From an uncultured Dysosmobacter sp. (GTDB lineage: Bacteria; Bacillota; Clostridia; Oscillospirales; Oscillospiraceae), in the NCBI GenBank assembly GCA_934636905.1, contig CAKUBJ010000022.1:1-31120 (forward strand): DNA of 31,120 nt, written 5' to 3'. The translations under genes and the position numbers were made by a program. The notes below the pieces were generated by a model. The model had not been told where the DNA came from. It did not search any database and saw nothing but the letters and a program-made list of their open reading frames with translations. Numbering within the stretch: position 1 is the first letter of the stretch; each line of letters opens with the position of its first letter. Shown one piece after another: positions 30,090-31,120 of this stretch.

Positions 30090-30656
30090 TCATTCCAGCA
30101 AATGCATTTTTTTCAAAGCCGGGTGCAGCGCCGTCATCAGCAGGAACAGCAGCATCGTCTGAAACGGGAGGCAAATCAGGTTCTTAATGGCGCTGCCGCT
30201 GGCAGTCACATACCAGGCTTTCCCGCTGAGGATAGCCATCCACAGGGCGCCCAGCGTCACATTCTCGAGATTGGTCAGCAGTTTTGCCAAAAACACTCTA
30301 CGAATCGTAATTTCAGCCTTGTAAAAAAACAAAGCGTATAGAAATACCCCCAGCATGGTGGTCAAGGTATAACCCGGAAAAAAGGGATAGCCTCCGCCAC
30401 CGGTAAGGAAAAAACTCAGAAGATCCTCTGCCACCGCAAATACAATCCCCAGCACCGGCCCGCAAACCCATGCGCACACCGCCCGGGCAAGAAAGCCCCA
30501 TGTGATTTTGGCGTTGCCCCACAAGGGGATGGAAGGAATCATGGACAGTGCCATGCACAAAGCAATACACAGCGCGGCAAAGGTCAGCTTTCTGACATTC
30601 TTCATTTCCCTGGCGGCGGTGCGCCAATAATCAGCGGTCAATGGATTCAGGGACAT
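30090..30656 (-). CDS. folT: Folate-family ECF transporter S component
   Basis: Membrane substrate-binding subunit of an ECF importer, predicted to take up folates with the shared EcfA-EcfA'-EcfT module (not in this window). The 188 residues have a short cytoplasmic N-terminus and about six hydrophobic spans, with LTFAALCIALCMALSMIPSI, the segment RAVCAWVCGPVLGIVFAVAEDLL, GGGGYPFFPGYTLTTMLGVFLYALFFYK and LWMAILSGKAWYV. The ATG at 30656 follows AAGGAGGT with ideal spacing; the frame upstream runs through the riboswitch. Assignment to folate rests largely on the tetrahydrofolate riboswitch in its leader. Confidence 0.9.
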   Translation of the reverse strand: MSLNPLTADYWRTAAREMKNVRKLTFAALCIALCMALSMIPSIPLWGNAKITWGFLARAVCAWVCGPVLGIVFAVAEDLLSFFLTGGGGYPFFPGYTLTTMLGVFLYALFFYKAEITIRRVFLAKLLTNLENVTLGALWMAILSGKAWYVTASGSAIKNLICLPFQTMLLFLLMTALHPALKKMHLLE

Positions 30657-30662
30657 AAAAAT

Positions 30663-30699
30663 ACCTCCTTCTGCGGCAGCATCACCGCATAAAGGAGGT
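30663..30699 (-). promoter_or_regulatory. Anti-Shine-Dalgarno hairpin of folT
   Basis: ACCTCCTT (30699-30692) pairs exactly with the SD AAGGAGGT (30670-30663), with TGCGG/CCGCA extending the stem. The ATG follows at 30656. It hides the ribosome site, so the THF riboswitch probably controls translation. The TATTTTTATG that follows could also support termination. A second hairpin GGCAGGC/GCCTGCC (30702-30719) separates it from the aptamer. Confidence 0.8.
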
Positions 30700-30732
30700 T
30701 GGGCAGGCTCCCGCCTGCCGATTCCGGTATGC

Positions 30733-30841
30733 GGCAGCGGGATGCGAGGCGTGCACTGCGGTAATTTCCTTTCGTCCGGCGGACAACTCCCCGTCCCGTC
30801 GGCACTCGGCTCATGGCATACACGCACGCCTCTACTCTGCC
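30733..30841 (-). ncRNA. Tetrahydrofolate (THF) riboswitch
   Basis: Minus strand shows the folT-motif landmarks: closing stem GGCAG/CTGCC (30841-30837 with 30737-30733), GAGTAGA after the 5' strand, a stem GGCGTGC/GCACGCC, and the 3' conserved block CCGCAGTG followed by GCATCCCGCTGCC. It lies directly upstream of folT. The apical part is GC-rich and I could not fold it fully by eye. Confidence 0.8.
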
Positions 30842-30853
30842 TGTGTTTTTCAT

Positions 30854-30882
30854 ACTATACCGCATTTTTCCGGAAAAAGCAA
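30854..30882 (-). promoter_or_regulatory. folT promoter
   Basis: Minus strand: -35 TTGCTT (30877-30882), 17-nt spacer, -10 TATAGT (30854-30859). The start point falls a few bases before the riboswitch. Confidence 0.65.
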
Positions 30883-30957
30883 GTCCGGAACGTCTTCTTC
30901 CCTCATTGCTTCTGCGCCTGTATTTAGAGCAGAGACGGCAGGGCGCAAGGTGGTTTT

Positions 30958-31000
30958 CCCTGTGGCTGTCATACCCCTGTGGCTGTCATCCCCCTGTGCC
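30958..31000. repeat. 17-bp tandem repeat, about 2.5 units
   Basis: Units CCCTGTGGCTGTCATAC (30958-30974) and CCCTGTGGCTGTCATCC (30975-30991), then a partial CCCTGTGCC (30992-31000). They lie between the folT promoter and the rRNA terminator. Confidence 0.85.
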
Positions 31001-31032
31001 TTAACAAGGGGAGTCTAATATAGGCTAAGATA

Positions 31033-31069
31033 TGAAAAAAGCGCGGCAGTCAAAAGACTGCCGCGCTTT
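31033..31069 (-). terminator. rRNA operon terminator
   Basis: 14-bp stem AAAGCGCGGCAGTC (31038-31051) with its complement (31056-31069). On the minus strand it is followed by a run of six T, four nucleotides after the 5S 3' end. Confidence 0.88.
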
Positions 31070-31072
31070 GTG

Positions 31073-31120
31073 TTGGCGCTATCTATCTTCCCGGGCCGTT
31101 GCCAGCCAAGTATTGTGGAC
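31073..31120 (-). rRNA. rrf: 5S ribosomal RNA, 3' part (truncated by window edge)
   Basis: Minus-strand sequence AATACTTGGCTGG, ACGGCCCGGGAAGATAG, then ATAGCGCCAAC matches the conserved 3' third of bacterial 5S rRNA (helix IV/V with the ACTTGG and CCCGGGA..ATAG landmarks). It ends directly before a strong terminator. The rest of the gene, and presumably the 23S and 16S genes, lie beyond the right edge. Confidence 0.85.

Noticed and set aside
29895..30341. 148-codon plus-strand frame over the folT 3' end
   Set aside because: It overlaps folT in antisense, has no SD and no recognisable domain.
30958..31000. CRISPR array
   Set aside because: The 17-bp units are directly contiguous with no spacers, only about 2.5 copies, and no cas genes are present.
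31073..31120. C-terminus of a protein (reading VHNTWLATAREDR then stop on the minus strand)
   Set aside because: The nucleotide sequence matches conserved 5S rRNA landmarks and is followed at once by a strong terminator, so rRNA is the better explanation.

Overview
The window is GC-rich, densely packed bacterial DNA with strong Shine-Dalgarno sites, sigma-A type promoters and intrinsic terminators. The gene families (pyruvate phosphate dikinase, ECF S components ThiT and FolT, NfnAB, YgeW/YgeY, sodium-coupled NSS transporter) suggest an anaerobic gut Clostridium relative, probably Oscillospiraceae. The lineage is inferred from gene content, not from a database search.

Layout. 1-5.9 kb (minus strand): ppdK, a TPP-riboswitch-controlled thiT, a half-size EamA transporter and a MATE exporter. 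5.9-9.4 kb: exodeoxyribonuclease III, then an NSS amino-acid symporter divergent from a LysR regulator, with overlapping promoters and a dyad LysR box. 9.4-13.5 kb (minus): a SerA-type dehydrogenase, a cyclophilin lipoprotein and typA/bipA.

13.6-21.1 kb is the most unusual part, a divergent catabolic locus. On the minus strand are an M20 hydrolase (YgeY family), a knotted carbamoyltransferase (YgeW family) and carbamate kinase. On the plus strand are a YheO-PAS/HTH regulator, a 491-residue fold-type-II PLP enzyme that is not the classical YgeX, and a threonine-synthase-like PLP enzyme. This looks like a pathway that takes apart a carbamoylated (ureido) amino compound and captures ATP through carbamoyl phosphate. 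The substrate cannot be read from sequence.

21.3-28.6 kb: lysA, a secreted membrane-anchored 5'-nucleotidase-type phosphoesterase behind a possible attenuator, a CBS-pair protein, a Crp/Fnr regulator and the nfnAB electron-bifurcating transhydrogenase pair. 28.6-30.1 kb is a decayed mobile-element scar with a serine-recombinase tail. 30.1-31.1 kb: folT with a THF riboswitch and an anti-SD hairpin, then the terminator and 3' end of a 5S rRNA, so an rRNA operon lies to the right on the minus strand.

A structured repeat family runs through the window. Two identical 142-bp copies lie in inverted orientation (6771-6912 and 29376-29517). A third, diverged copy (17517-17593) keeps the central hairpin core but has different, still complementary flanking stems, and sits in the leader of the catabolic regulator. 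No CRISPR array, tRNA or intact transposase was seen.
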